Origin: Paenibacillus sp. UNC499MF
GTDB taxonomy: Bacteria; Bacillota; Bacilli; Paenibacillales; NBRC-103111
Direction: 5' to 3'
Length of the DNA: 64,000 nucleotides
Assembly: GCF_900107975.1 (NCBI RefSeq)
Contig: NZ_FNVF01000001.1
Location: 294,323-358,322 of the forward strand
The notes under the pieces: generated by a model
Database searches by the model: none
What the model was told of the DNA's origin: nothing
The model's input: only the letters and a program-made list of their open reading frames with translations
Translations under genes and position numbers: made by a program
Shown here: piece after piece, positions 33,795 through 42,527 of the stretch
How the letters are laid out: every line of letters begins with the position of its first letter
How positions within the stretch are numbered: the first letter of the stretch is position 1

Positions 33795-33872
33795 CGTAAA
33801 ACCGTAAAACCGTAAAACCGTAAAGCCGTAAAGCCGTAAATCCATAAATTCATAAATCTAAATCCATAAATC
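33795..33872. repeat. 8-bp tandem repeat array
   Basis: The unit CGTAAAAC (later copies CGTAAAGC, CGTAAATC, CATAAATC) is repeated nine times with one 6-nt partial copy, without gaps. It separates the permease stop (33764) from the lipoprotein start (33914). The unit is not a multiple of three and is outside coding sequence. Confidence 0.9.
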
Positions 33873-33913
33873 CGGACAGCAATCCCATTCATTTATGTAG
33901 GAGGAGATTCATA

Positions 33914-34759
33914 GTGAACTATACCCGCACGCTCTTGACGATTCTCGCCGCCGCGCTCCTGACATCCGCCTGCGGCAAGGAAGAGGCGTCCAAGTCTGCC
34001 GCGCAGACGTTCGGCTCCGCTTCGGCCGCGCAGACGCCGGCCCCGTCCGCCACGGCTTCTCCCGCCGCAGCCGCGGGAAGCGCCGCACCGGACGCGACGC
34101 CCGCTCCGGGCGGCGCAGGCGCTCCGGGCGGACTGCCGCCTTCCGCCGGCAATGCCGGCGTAGGGCCCGCGGCGTCCGTAGCGCCCGCCACGGCGCCGCG
34201 GCAGAGCCCCGCGCCGGGCGCGGCAGCCCCGTCCGGCGCCGTACCGCCGTCCGCGGCCCCTTCCGGCGGAGCGTCCGCCGGAACCGCTCCTGCGGCAAGC
34301 GCGCCGCCGCAGAAGAACGCTTCCGCCGGTACCGGCGCCGCGGACAAGACCCCGGCCGCAGCGAAGCCGTCGGCGGCTCCGGCCAAATCTTCGTCCCCCG
34401 TGCTGAAGTGGACGGAGTTCTTCGACGACGAGAAGCAGGCGACGCCGTCGGATAAATTTTGGGATCTCAACGGCAAAAACGTGGAGATCCGGGGATTTAT
34501 GGGTGAAGTCCTGTCCTTCGACAAGCACTGGTTCCTGCTTATTCCGGCTCCGGGAGCGGAATGTCCTTTTGACAACGGCGACGAGACTTACTGGAACAAG
34601 ATTATGATCGTATTCGTGCCGAAGGAGACGAAGCTGCGCTACACGTCAGGGCCCCTCAAAATCAAGGGAAGACTCGACGTCGGCATCAAAGTCGACGAGT
34701 CCGGCTACAAGACGATGTTCCGTCTCTACGACGCTTCTTTCGAATCGATAAAAGAATAG
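33914..34759 (+). CDS. Lipoprotein with DUF3299-like C-terminal domain
   Basis: A 281-residue probable lipoprotein: hydrophobic signal ending LLTSAC, Cys at residue 17. Residues 25-160 are almost only Ala, Pro, Ser and Gly, an extended linker that would cross the wall. The final 125 residues (WDLNGKNVEIRGFMGEVL, LLIPAPGAECPFDNGDETYWNKIMIVF) resemble DUF3299 proteins, small beta-barrel proteins often encoded with a MacB-type ABC pair in zinc-responsive operons. The start is GTG 33914 with AGGAGGAG upstream. The low-complexity section has very high GC. A role as the metal-binding partner of the upstream permease is inference. Confidence 0.8.
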   Translation: MNYTRTLLTILAAALLTSACGKEEASKSAAQTFGSASAAQTPAPSATASPAAAAGSAAPDATPAPGGAGAPGGLPPSAGNAGVGPAASVAPATAPRQSPAPGAAAPSGAVPPSAAPSGGASAGTAPAASAPPQKNASAGTGAADKTPAAAKPSAAPAKSSSPVLKWTEFFDDEKQATPSDKFWDLNGKNVEIRGFMGEVLSFDKHWFLLIPAPGAECPFDNGDETYWNKIMIVFVPKETKLRYTSGPLKIKGRLDVGIKVDESGYKTMFRLYDASFESIKE

Positions 34760-34989
34760 CTTATCTCTATTTTCTCCGCGAGGATTGGCTCTAGCCAGCA
34801 TTACCCGTTTGCGATAAACTGGAAATAAAAAGCGTGTCGATACCGGGCGGAATTGCCGCTCCACGCGGCGCTGCGGGGCCGGATGCCGCACTTTCCGGAA
34901 CGGAGACGGCGGACGAAGGCCTCTCCGGGCCGGGCATTCCGCAGCTTCGTTATCCGCCAAGGTGTCGTCCGAATACAGGGGGATCGCAG

Positions 34990-35475
34990 ATGTCGAACAA
35001 ACCGTTATCTATGGGAATCATTCTTGTCGGGGTAGCTTTGGTGCTGCTGCTCGGAAAAATCGGCGTTTTCACGTTCATCGGGGCGCTCCTGTGGCCGCTT
35101 GTGGTTCTTGTGCTGCCCGGACTCGTGCTGCACGCCCTCGTCTTCAATCGGACACTGCCGCCCGCTGCGGTCTTTCCTGGCGGCGTTCTCGTTACGTACG
35201 GCATTCTCTTTTTCTTGTGCAGCCTGTTCGGCTGGGGGCTTATGTCTATCCTGTGGCCGGGTTTTATTTTCGGCATCGCGGTGGGGCTTTATGAACTCGT
35301 TTATTTCGAAAAAGGCCGGGATAACGGGTTGCGGACGATTGCCGTCGGGCTGGCGCTCGTCTCCGTTGTGCTGCTGCTCTTCAACCTGGTGTTTACGGTG
35401 AGCATCTACGTGTTTATCGTGCTCCTGCTGGCGGCCGGCGCCGTACTGATCATATCGGGCAAAAGAATCTGGTAA
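34990..35475 (+). CDS. Small multi-pass membrane protein, LiaI/LiaF-like
   Basis: A 161-residue protein made almost entirely of six hydrophobic helices in pairs (GIILVGVALVLLLGKIG, then ALLWPLVVLVLPGLVLH). The repeated G-x-W-P-type helix pairs recall the transmembrane region of LiaI/LiaF and DUF5668 proteins, which sense envelope stress. ATG 34990 is chosen over GTG 34834 because GGGGGAT at 34977-34983 lies just before it. The 230 nt before it show nothing recognisable. No LiaRS two-component genes are close by, so the role is open. Confidence 0.75.
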   Translation: MSNKPLSMGIILVGVALVLLLGKIGVFTFIGALLWPLVVLVLPGLVLHALVFNRTLPPAAVFPGGVLVTYGILFFLCSLFGWGLMSILWPGFIFGIAVGLYELVYFEKGRDNGLRTIAVGLALVSVVLLLFNLVFTVSIYVFIVLLLAAGAVLIISGKRIW

Positions 35476-35828
35476 CGTGTAAAAAGTGTGGAAACCGGAG
35501 GAGAAATACCTCTTTTACTGCCGAAAAACCTTGCTTTTACAAGTTCTATCGCGTATAATCGGAACGTTGTAGCGTCGGAATGCATCCGGCGCTTATTTTG
35601 AAGCAGAACCCGGTCAGGCGTCTCTACGGTTTTCGCAGCCGTCCCGGCAGACCGTCCGGTTTACAAAGCTGTCAAAGCAGTCCAAGACAGGCATGTTCCC
35701 CGGAACGGCCGAAGCTTCGGCTTACGGCTTTCCGCGTCACATACGGTACCACAACGTTTATGTCAAGCATCATGGCTTTGCCCATTCAATAAAAGCGCGC
35801 TGCGCCCAAGGAGAGAGGACCTACCTTT
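35476..35828 (+). other. Promoter and long structured leader before typA
   Basis: The 353-nt gap holds a sigma-A promoter (35531-35559) and about 260 nt of untranslated leader. Two hairpins are seen: a 9-bp stem at 35571-35579 with 35585-35593 followed by TATTTTG, and a GAAGC/GCTTC hairpin with a TT turn near 35709-35720. No reading frame with a ribosome binding site was found. Confidence 0.55.
35531..35559 (+). promoter_or_regulatory. Promoter of typA
   Basis: TATAAT at 35554-35559 is perfect, and TTGCTT at 35531-35536 lies 17 nt upstream. The hairpin at 35571-35593 starts almost at the predicted transcription start. Confidence 0.7.
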
Positions 35829-37670
35829 ATGTTTCCCAGAGAGAAAATCCGCAACATCGCGATCATTGCCCACGTTGACCACGGTAAAACCACGCTAGTC
35901 GATAAGCTGCTCCAGCAATCCGGTACATTCCGCGAGAACGAAGCCGTTCAGGAACGCGCCATGGACTCCGGCGATTTGGAACGGGAACGCGGCATCACCA
36001 TTCTTGCCAAAAACACGGCCATTAACTATAAAGACCACTTGATCAACATCATGGATACTCCAGGACACGCCGATTTCGGCGGCGAAGTGGAACGGATTAT
36101 GAAAATGGTTGACGGTGTGCTTCTGGTCGTCGACGCTTTCGAAGGAACGATGCCGCAGACGAAGTTCGTGCTCCGCAAAGCACTTGAGCAGAACCTGACT
36201 CCTGTTGTCGTCGTGAACAAAATCGACCGTCCGAACGCTCGTCCGCTCGAAGTTATCGATGAAGTGCTGGATCTGTTCATCGAACTCGGGGCCAATGACG
36301 ATCAGCTGGAATTCCCGGTTGTTTACGCATCCGCCCTTCAGGGCACGTCCAGCCTTGAGGCAGACTCTCAAGGCGAGAACATGCTGGCTCTGTACGAAAC
36401 GATCGTCAGCCACATCCCGCATCCGACCGAAAGCGTGGACGAGCCTCTTCAATTCCTCGTCACCCTGATGGACTTCAACGAATATCTGGGCAGAATCGGG
36501 ATCGGCCGTGTGAACCGCGGTATTATCAAGCAGGGTCAGTCCGTAGCCGTTATGACCCGCGAAGGCGGCATGAAGCAGGCTCGTATCGAGAAGCTGTTCG
36601 GTTTCCAAGGCTTGAAGCGTGTGGAAATCGAGCAGGCCGGCGCCGGCGACATTATCGCGATCTCCGGTATTAAGGACATCAACATCGGCGAGACGATTGC
36701 CGATCCGGCCAACCCGGAAGCACTGCCGGTTCTGAAAATCGACGAGCCTACGCTGCAGATGACGTTCATCGTCAACAACAGTCCTTTCGCGGGCCGCGAA
36801 GGCAAATGGGTGACATCCCGCAAGCTTCGCGAGCGTCTGTTCAACGAGCTGGAAACGGACGTTTCCCTGCGCGTGGAAGAAACCGACAGCCCGGATATGT
36901 TTATCGTATCGGGACGCGGCGAGCTTCACCTCGGTATTCTTATCGAGAATATGCGCCGTGAAGGCTTCGAGCTTCAAGTTTCCAAGCCGGAAGTCATCAT
37001 CCGTCAAATCGACGGCCAGAAAATGGAGCCGATCGAGCGTCTTCTGATCGACGTGCCGGAAGACAGCATGGGCGCCGTTATGGAAAGCCTCGGAACGCGC
37101 AAAGCCGAAATGGTGAACATGGTGAACCACGGCAACGGCAACGTCCGTCTGGAGTTCCTGATCCCGGCCCGCGGCCTGATCGGTTACCGGACGAACTTCC
37201 TGACCTTGACACGCGGCTACGGCATCATGAACCATGCTTTCGACAGCTACGGCCCTTATGCCGGCGCAGGTGTCGGCGGCCGTCACGAAGGCGTACTCGT
37301 TTCCATGGAGAACGGTGTGGCCACCACTTACGGCCTGATGTCGATCGAAGACCGCGGTACGCTTTTCGTAACGCCGGCTACCGAAGTGTACGAAGGCATG
37401 ATCGTCGGCGAGCATACGCGCGATAACGATATCGTCGTTAACATTTGTAAAGAAAAGCAGCTTAACAACATCCGTTCCGCAGGGAAAGACGATACCGTTA
37501 AGCTGAAAGTTCCGAGAATTTATTCTTTGGAGCAGGCTCTCGAATATTTGAACGATGATGAGTATTGCGAAATCACTCCGAAATCGATCCGTCTTCGCAA
37601 GAAGATTTTGAACAAGAACGAGCGTGAACGCGCGGAGAAGCAGCGCAAAACCGCTGACGCCAACGCGTAA
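35829..37670 (+). CDS. typA: Ribosome-associated GTPase TypA/BipA
   Basis: A 613-residue translational GTPase related to EF-G, assisting 50S assembly under cold and other stress. G1 AHVDHGKTT, switch I with RGITI, G3 DTPGHADFG and G4 NKIDRP are all present; domains II, III and V and the BipA-specific C-terminal domain ([10 protein letters not shown]) follow. Length is normal. AAGGAGAG precedes the ATG. ylaH is next, as in Bacillus, though a strong terminator separates them. Transcription begins about 260 nt upstream. Confidence 0.97.
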   Translation: MFPREKIRNIAIIAHVDHGKTTLVDKLLQQSGTFRENEAVQERAMDSGDLERERGITILAKNTAINYKDHLINIMDTPGHADFGGEVERIMKMVDGVLLVVDAFEGTMPQTKFVLRKALEQNLTPVVVVNKIDRPNARPLEVIDEVLDLFIELGANDDQLEFPVVYASALQGTSSLEADSQGENMLALYETIVSHIPHPTESVDEPLQFLVTLMDFNEYLGRIGIGRVNRGIIKQGQSVAVMTREGGMKQARIEKLFGFQGLKRVEIEQAGAGDIIAISGIKDINIGETIADPANPEALPVLKIDEPTLQMTFIVNNSPFAGREGKWVTSRKLRERLFNELETDVSLRVEETDSPDMFIVSGRGELHLGILIENMRREGFELQVSKPEVIIRQIDGQKMEPIERLLIDVPEDSMGAVMESLGTRKAEMVNMVNHGNGNVRLEFLIPARGLIGYRTNFLTLTRGYGIMNHAFDSYGPYAGAGVGGRHEGVLVSMENGVATTYGLMSIEDRGTLFVTPATEVYEGMIVGEHTRDNDIVVNICKEKQLNNIRSAGKDDTVKLKVPRIYSLEQALEYLNDDEYCEITPKSIRLRKKILNKNERERAEKQRKTADANA

Positions 37671-37697
37671 ACCAACTGAATCCATCTTTTCACCCAC

Positions 37698-37750
37698 GAA
37701 GGGAAATAAGCGGGAATTTGTGTTCCTTCGCCTTATTTCCCTTCTTTTTT
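37698..37750 (+). terminator. Terminator of typA
   Basis: GAAGGGAAATAAG at 37698-37710 pairs perfectly with CTTATTTCCCTTC at 37732-37744, followed by six T. It is among the longest stems in the window. Confidence 0.92.
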
Positions 37751-37776
37751 AACTATACAAAGGGGGTTGCAGCGTA

Positions 37777-38073
37777 ATGTACCAATGGTTTGCCGAAAAT
37801 TTTTGGCTGACGTGCCTCATTATTTTCATCATGATGTCCTTCGTGTATAACAAGGTTTTCCGTACACGCAGGCTGCCGGTTTTGAAAGCGCTGATCGTTT
37901 ACGTCTTGCTTGCGCTGGGTTCGTTTATGCTTACGTTTTTTCAGGTGCTCGGACCGCAAATTCCGATTGTTCCTTCGCTCGCCGTAGCGATTTTACTTAT
38001 GGTGATTCTGAGGATCCGTTATTTTGTCGAAGGACGGCGTAAAAAGAAAGACTCCGGACAAACGGGCCGGTAA
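37777..38073 (+). CDS. ylaH: YlaH-like membrane protein
   Basis: A 98-residue protein with three hydrophobic helices and a positively charged C-terminus (EGRRKKKDSG). Size, topology and the position directly after typA match the Bacillus ylaH gene (YlaH-like family), whose function is unknown. An AAAGGGGG ribosome binding site is present about 10 nt before the ATG. A small hypothetical gene follows after 50 nt, possibly in the same transcript. Confidence 0.82.
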   Translation: MYQWFAENFWLTCLIIFIMMSFVYNKVFRTRRLPVLKALIVYVLLALGSFMLTFFQVLGPQIPIVPSLAVAILLMVILRIRYFVEGRRKKKDSGQTGR

Positions 38074-38123
38074 CGGGGACAAGGGAATCCAAAATATGAA
38101 TCTAAACCGGGGGGCCGAGAACG

Positions 38124-38399
38124 ATGACGCTTCAGGACGCTCTGTTCAACTGGCTGCAGATCCGCATTGTGGCCGAGGCGAGACCTCTTGACGAGGCGGC
38201 GCGCAAAACAGCCGACTTTTTCGAAGAGATTTTGCGGGAAGATCATGGTGTAAGCGAATTTGAGAAAACGGAGGCGGATGAGTTTCGTCTTCGGATCGAT
38301 TATGTGCGGGAGGGTGAGAAGCAGTCTGCCTTCTTCGACCGTGAGCATGCCCGGCGCCTGTTGGCCGATATCGATTCCAACCCCAAGTATAACGAATAG
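38124..38399 (+). CDS. Hypothetical small protein
   Basis: A 91-residue acidic, helical protein that I do not recognise. It starts MTLQDALFNWLQIRIVAEAR and is rich in Glu, Asp and Arg, with no membrane segment or Cys motif. A CGGGGGGCCGAGAACG stretch before the ATG gives a weak ribosome binding site. In Bacillus this part of the yla block carries other small genes (ylaI, ylaJ); no similarity to these could be seen. It is probably cotranscribed with ylaH. Confidence 0.65.
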   Translation: MTLQDALFNWLQIRIVAEARPLDEAARKTADFFEEILREDHGVSEFEKTEADEFRLRIDYVREGEKQSAFFDREHARRLLADIDSNPKYNE

Positions 38400-38608
38400 C
38401 GGTATTTTCGCGTCCGGATAGACAAGGGTGACATATCTTCCTTGTGAAGACGAATACAATGGTTGTATCTGTCGCTAAAGGAGTGTGAATCCGTATCTGA
38501 CCGCTGCTGTACATAGCGTGAAGCTTTTTCCATGTGATATACTGAAATCAGGCGGGCCTTGGTTCGCTAACAGCACTTATTTAAAATGATGCAGGAGGCG
38601 CTGCAGAC

Positions 38609-39061
38609 ATGGCGGAAGAAATTACAGCTCTCTCGGAACAACTGATTGCGGAATTTCAAAAGGAAAAGCTCGTCCTGCTGCATACGATCGACTCGGAAAC
38701 GGGAGCGCCTACGGCCAATGCCATTTCGTGGGTATATGCGCCGGATTCGGGGAGAATACGCTTTGCTGTTGACAAGCGTTCCCGTCTGATTGCCAACTTG
38801 GAGAAAAACCCGTCGGCTACCGTTACGATGATTGCCGCGGGAACCGTACACGCTATTTACGCGGAAGCCGCGCCTGTGGCCGAAGTTCTTGAAGGGGTTC
38901 CTTTCAAGCTGGCCTGCTATGATCTGAATATCCGCGCCGTCCGCGACGCGATGTTCTACGGTGCCCGTATTTCCGTAGACCCTGAATTCGAGAAAACTTA
39001 TGACAAACGCGCAGCCGACAAGCTGGACGGACAAGTATTTGAAGCGATGAAAAAAGCCTAG
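38609..39061 (+). CDS. Pyridoxamine 5'-phosphate oxidase-like FMN-binding protein
   Basis: A 150-residue split-barrel flavin-binding-type protein: the N-terminal half (EKLVLLHTIDSETGAPTANAISWVYA) and the SRLIANLEKNPSATVTM segment are typical of PNPOx-like proteins. The substrate is unknown. It lies just before the ylaK orthologue, where Bacillus has ylaL nearby; the correspondence is likely but not proven. AGGAGG precedes the ATG. Its terminator starts inside the stop codon, so it is probably separate from ylaK. Confidence 0.8.
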   Translation: MAEEITALSEQLIAEFQKEKLVLLHTIDSETGAPTANAISWVYAPDSGRIRFAVDKRSRLIANLEKNPSATVTMIAAGTVHAIYAEAAPVAEVLEGVPFKLACYDLNIRAVRDAMFYGARISVDPEFEKTYDKRAADKLDGQVFEAMKKA

Positions 39062-39084
39062 GCACTTTTGTGCCCGGGCTTTTT
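39051..39084 (+). terminator. Terminator of the PNPOx-like gene
   Basis: AAAGCC at 39053-39058 pairs with GGCTTT at 39077-39082 and GGCAC at 39061-39065 with GTGCC at 39070-39074 (TTTT loop), followed by five T. The stem starts within the last codons. Confidence 0.85.
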
Positions 39085-39267
39085 GTCACTTTGGCGCTTT
39101 GTCTGAAAATGCCGCTTTCTGTGGAATCGGGGAATGCGGTGAGCTGAACAAGAACCGGAAGCCGCCCGGAATCGATCCGCGGAAAGGGAGTACACCTGTA
39201 GCTTTTCCCCCGGGGCCGTATCGTGGCAACCCCGTAAACATTACAGATTCGGGAGGGAATTTCGGGA

Positions 39268-40599
39268 ATGAAAAAAATTTTCGTGCTCGATACCAACGTA
39301 CTGCTGCAGGATCCGAACGCGATGTTTTCTTTTGAAGATAACGAGGTTATCATTCCGGCCGTCGTGCTGGAAGAAATCGATTCCAAGAAGCGCAATGCCG
39401 ACGAAATCGGGCGCAACGCCCGGATGGTCTCGAGACTGCTGGACGCGATGCGGGCACGGGGGCGGCTGCATGACGGAATTACGCTCGACAGCGGAGGCAG
39501 CCTGAAAGTGGAGCTGAATCATAAGAGCTTCAATAAAATGCAGGAAGTCTTCGCCGAGGTGACGAACGATAACCGGATTATAGCGGTGGCGCTTAATTAC
39601 CGGACGGAGGAACAGACGAAATCCGAGCCGCGGCCCATCATTCTGGTCAGCAAGGATACGCTTGTCCGTATCAAGGCGGATGTGCTCGGTTTGACCGCGC
39701 AGGACTACTTGAGCGACCGTGTCGTGTCCGACCACGAAATGTATGCGGGCGCCACGACGCTTCATGTTCATCCGTCCGTCATTGACGAGTTTTACTCGTT
39801 CCGGTTTCTGAGCGTGCCCGCACTTAATCTGGGCTACCGGCTGAACCCGCACGAATTCGTCATTCTCCGGGACGAACTGGGCACGTCGAAATCAGCGCTG
39901 CTCAAAACGTCGTCCGACGGCAAAAAGCTGGAGCCGCTTTTCTTATCCAACGAGCCGGTATGGGGAATCGCCGCACGCAACGCTCAGCAGCGGATGGCCC
40001 TGGAGCTGCTTCTGAACGACGACATATCTTTCGTCACTCTTTCGGGGAAGGCCGGCACCGGCAAAACGCTGCTGACGCTGGCGGCTGGACTGCTCAAAGT
40101 GGAAGACGAGCGTAAATACAAAAAATTGACGATCGCGCGTCCGGTTGTTCCCATGGGGAAAGACATCGGCTACCTGCCGGGTGAGAAAGACGAGAAACTC
40201 CGGCCCTGGATGCAGCCGATTTACGACAACCTGGAATTTCTCTTCGATACGAAAAAAGCGGGCGATATCGAGAAAATACTCGCCGGGCTAGGCAGTATTC
40301 AGGTAGAAGCTTTGACGTATATCCGCGGACGCTCGATTCCCGGACAGTTCATTATTATCGATGAGGCGCAGAATCTTTCGAAGCACGAAGTGAAAACGAT
40401 CGTATCGCGGGTGGGAGAAGGCAGCAAAATCGTTCTGCTGGGAGATCCCGGTCAGATCGATCATCCTTACCTGGACGCGGCAAGCAACGGTTTGACCTAC
40501 GCGGTCGAGAGGTTCAAGCAGGAAGAAATCAGCGGACACGTGACACTGGAAAAAGGCGAGCGCTCCCATCTCGCCCAACTGGCGGCGGATCTGCTGTAG
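39268..40599 (+). CDS. ylaK: PIN-PhoH fusion ATPase/RNase (YlaK/PhoH2)
   Basis: A 443-residue two-domain protein. Residues 1-150 form a PIN nuclease-like domain (FVLDTNVLLQDP and later acidic residues such as NDNRIIAVA); residues 230-443 form a PhoH ATPase with Walker A SGKAGTGKTLL near 261 and Walker B FIIIDEAQN near 372. PhoH2-type proteins couple RNA unwinding to cleavage in actinobacteria. Bacillus YlaK has the same length and occupies the same place downstream of typA/ylaH. GGGAGGGA precedes the ATG. A strong terminator follows. Confidence 0.93.
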   Translation: MKKIFVLDTNVLLQDPNAMFSFEDNEVIIPAVVLEEIDSKKRNADEIGRNARMVSRLLDAMRARGRLHDGITLDSGGSLKVELNHKSFNKMQEVFAEVTNDNRIIAVALNYRTEEQTKSEPRPIILVSKDTLVRIKADVLGLTAQDYLSDRVVSDHEMYAGATTLHVHPSVIDEFYSFRFLSVPALNLGYRLNPHEFVILRDELGTSKSALLKTSSDGKKLEPLFLSNEPVWGIAARNAQQRMALELLLNDDISFVTLSGKAGTGKTLLTLAAGLLKVEDERKYKKLTIARPVVPMGKDIGYLPGEKDEKLRPWMQPIYDNLEFLFDTKKAGDIEKILAGLGSIQVEALTYIRGRSIPGQFIIIDEAQNLSKHEVKTIVSRVGEGSKIVLLGDPGQIDHPYLDAASNGLTYAVERFKQEEISGHVTLEKGERSHLAQLAADLL

Positions 40600-40605
40600 C
40601 GCGCG

Positions 40606-40638
40606 AAAAGCGGCGGGCATAGAGCCCTGCCGCTTTTT
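40606..40638. terminator. Terminator between ylaK and the convergent gene
   Basis: AAAAGCGGC at 40606-40614 pairs with GCCGCTTTT at 40629-40637 and GGGC with GCCC inside it; six T follow on the + strand and four on the - strand. Confidence 0.85.
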
Positions 40639-40678
40639 TGCTGTGCCTGCCGGAAGTTTCGGGTACGGCATTCATTAT

Positions 40679-41203
40679 TCAAGAGATGATAAAATCTACC
40701 GTACAGCCGTAAGCGCGGGCGGTCCGGTCCATCAGTTCGTCATGCTGGCGGTCGACCGCGAAGTGAAGACCGTCCGCTTCGTGAAACCGGGCGATCACGT
40801 ATTCGTCCATCTGCCGCTGAGCCGGCTCCGGTTCCGCTTCGGATGCGGTTTTCATGGGAGAATCCGGATCTTGTACAGCGCCTGTTCCAAGGCGGAAGAC
40901 AGCGATGCCGGGTTCGTATAAGTAAAGGTGCCCGGCTCCGCTTTCAAAACCGTAATCCGAAAAATGCCCCGTCCGTTCCGTATGGGGAGGAAGCAGCACG
41001 AGATTCATCGGCTCGGCTTCATAACCGTGCCGGCTGACGAGCTCCTGCGCTTGTTTTAGCTCCTCCTCGCGGTTAAAAATAAAGATTTCTTTATCCTGAT
41101 CGAACAGTTCGACAGTTTCCTTAAGCTCGGGATAAAACGGAGCGGAGACGGCCGCTGATCCGTCTTGGCCGAGATCCACGATAAGAGCAGGCTTAAGCTG
41201 CAT
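40679..41203 (-). CDS. Hypothetical acidic protein
   Basis: A 174-residue soluble acidic protein I do not recognise. It begins MQLKPALIVDLGQDGSAAVS; the C-terminal part holds EYVIARFHEADGLHFAVDRQHDELMDRTA. No Cys motif, signal or membrane segment is visible. Start ATG 41203 follows GAGGAA by 8 nt on the minus strand; an upstream in-frame GTG at 41272 (197 residues) is possible but begins with a non-globular stretch. It converges on ylaK. Confidence 0.65.
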   Translation of the reverse strand: MQLKPALIVDLGQDGSAAVSAPFYPELKETVELFDQDKEIFIFNREEELKQAQELVSRHGYEAEPMNLVLLPPHTERTGHFSDYGFESGAGHLYLYEPGIAVFRLGTGAVQDPDSPMKTASEAEPEPAQRQMDEYVIARFHEADGLHFAVDRQHDELMDRTARAYGCTVDFIIS

Positions 41204-41338
41204 AATCAATTCCTCGCTTTCGTATCCGGCGTATTTACATTCACCCCATGAAGACCCCTTCATCACACGCACCTCATCAGCCTTAAGGGACTAAATACTT
41301 GCCCTGCAAAGCGGGCTGTCACGCCGGACGGGACCGGC

Positions 41339-42433
41339 TTACCAGTTCAGCCCGAGCTTAATGGCCAAAAGCCCGTCCTCCAGCGTGATATGCTCCACGG
41401 AGACGAAGGAGAATAGCTTCTTGGGATAAATACGCAGATTAAATTCCTTTTCCAGTGACTTACCCGTTGTATCGGGCAGTTTAAACCCGTTAAACACTAA
41501 TTCCTGCACGCGGAAGGCGATGACGGGCTGATCGCCGTCTTTTTCCATTTCGTAGGTACCTTTGATGGAGACATCCATATCGTCCTTGGTGCCGAAGGCC
41601 ATAATACCGTCCGGCTTGAACTGGAACGTAAGGTCGTCGAACTTGCCGTCTTTGCTGCGCAGGAATGCGTTAAGCTGATGATCGGTCATCTGAAATTTGC
41701 CGCCGCCTTGTTCCAGGGTTAGATGGCTGTCTTTGCCCCCGGGTGTGAGCAGTTCCGGGAAATAATCCATCACGCCGGCCAGTGAACGGAAATAAGTACG
41801 GAACAAAGGCAGTCCTTCCTGTTCCCAGCGCCCGTTGAGCTCCTGGATCAGAGCGAGTATAAGTTCGCTTCTTCCGCTGGCGTCAAGTTCCCGGTTCAGT
41901 TCGGACTGGAGCGCGAGAATCCGCTCTTTTTGCTTGAGGTAATTTTCTTTGGTTTTCTGCAGATCGGTGCGTTGATTCGCCAGTTTCGTTTTCATGGTGC
42001 CCAGCTCGCGGTAGGCATCCTGATGAGCCGTGAGCGAACGGTGATCATGATCGAGAATGATGTCCAGATACTCGTACGTTTTGAGGAGATCCGGCAGCGA
42101 ACGGACCGACAGCAGGACCGACCAGAGCGATTCGCGCTCTCCGGCATAGTAGGAGCGGATGACCTTGCCCGCTCTTTTTTTCGCATCTTTCACGACGACT
42201 TCCTGGGCGGCGATCTTTTTCTCTGTTTCGGTCAGCTGATCGCCGAGCGTTACGTCTTCCTCCGCAAGGCGGGCGATTTCACGGTCGATTTCATGGACCG
42301 TCAGCCCTTTCTGCAAGAGCGCTTCGGTCTCTTTCTTTTCCGCTTCCGTATATTCCGCACGCACCGGATGATAGAGAAGACTTGTCCCGAGCAGAAGGGT
42401 ACAGATGGTGAGGGAAAATTTTTTCAAAATCAT
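41339..42433 (-). CDS. Secreted coiled-coil protein
   Basis: A 364-residue exported protein: signal peptide at about 1-26 (ending HPVRAEYT), then a long coiled coil (residues 30-190) with heptad-rich Glu/Lys/Leu sequence resembling the coiled coils of peptidoglycan hydrolase activators (PcsB/EnvC type), and a C-terminal beta-rich domain of about 150 residues without recognised motif. No hydrolase domain is visible. An AAAGGGG ribosome binding site is present. The upstream gene on the same strand, a lipoprotein, is separated by a terminator. A role in envelope maintenance is inference. Confidence 0.75.
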   Translation of the reverse strand: MILKKFSLTICTLLLGTSLLYHPVRAEYTEAEKKETEALLQKGLTVHEIDREIARLAEEDVTLGDQLTETEKKIAAQEVVVKDAKKRAGKVIRSYYAGERESLWSVLLSVRSLPDLLKTYEYLDIILDHDHRSLTAHQDAYRELGTMKTKLANQRTDLQKTKENYLKQKERILALQSELNRELDASGRSELILALIQELNGRWEQEGLPLFRTYFRSLAGVMDYFPELLTPGGKDSHLTLEQGGGKFQMTDHQLNAFLRSKDGKFDDLTFQFKPDGIMAFGTKDDMDVSIKGTYEMEKDGDQPVIAFRVQELVFNGFKLPDTTGKSLEKEFNLRIYPKKLFSFVSVEHITLEDGLLAIKLGLNW

Positions 42434-42483
42434 GTGCCGACCCCTTTAGTTCCGAAATTATCCCATTTTATGAGGATGGGTTC

Positions 42484-42518
42484 AAAAAAATACTTACCTC
42501 CCGCTGGCGGAAAGTAAG
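42484..42518 (-). terminator. Terminator of the lipoprotein gene
   Basis: On the minus strand a 10-bp stem (42518-42509 with 42502-42493, three G-U pairs) around a 6-nt loop is followed by TATTTTTTT (42492-42484). It separates the lipoprotein gene from the coiled-coil protein gene. Confidence 0.8.
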
Positions 42519-42527
42519 CAGCATGCT

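Noticed and set aside
35895..37697. 600-codon open frame on the minus strand opposite typA
   Set aside because: It is a shadow of the highly expressed typA gene, with no ribosome binding site and no family resemblance.
38485..38589. Small ORF (about 34 residues) starting MNPYLTAAVHSV
   Set aside because: The AAAGGAG motif is too close to the GTG codon, and the peptide has no recognisable feature.
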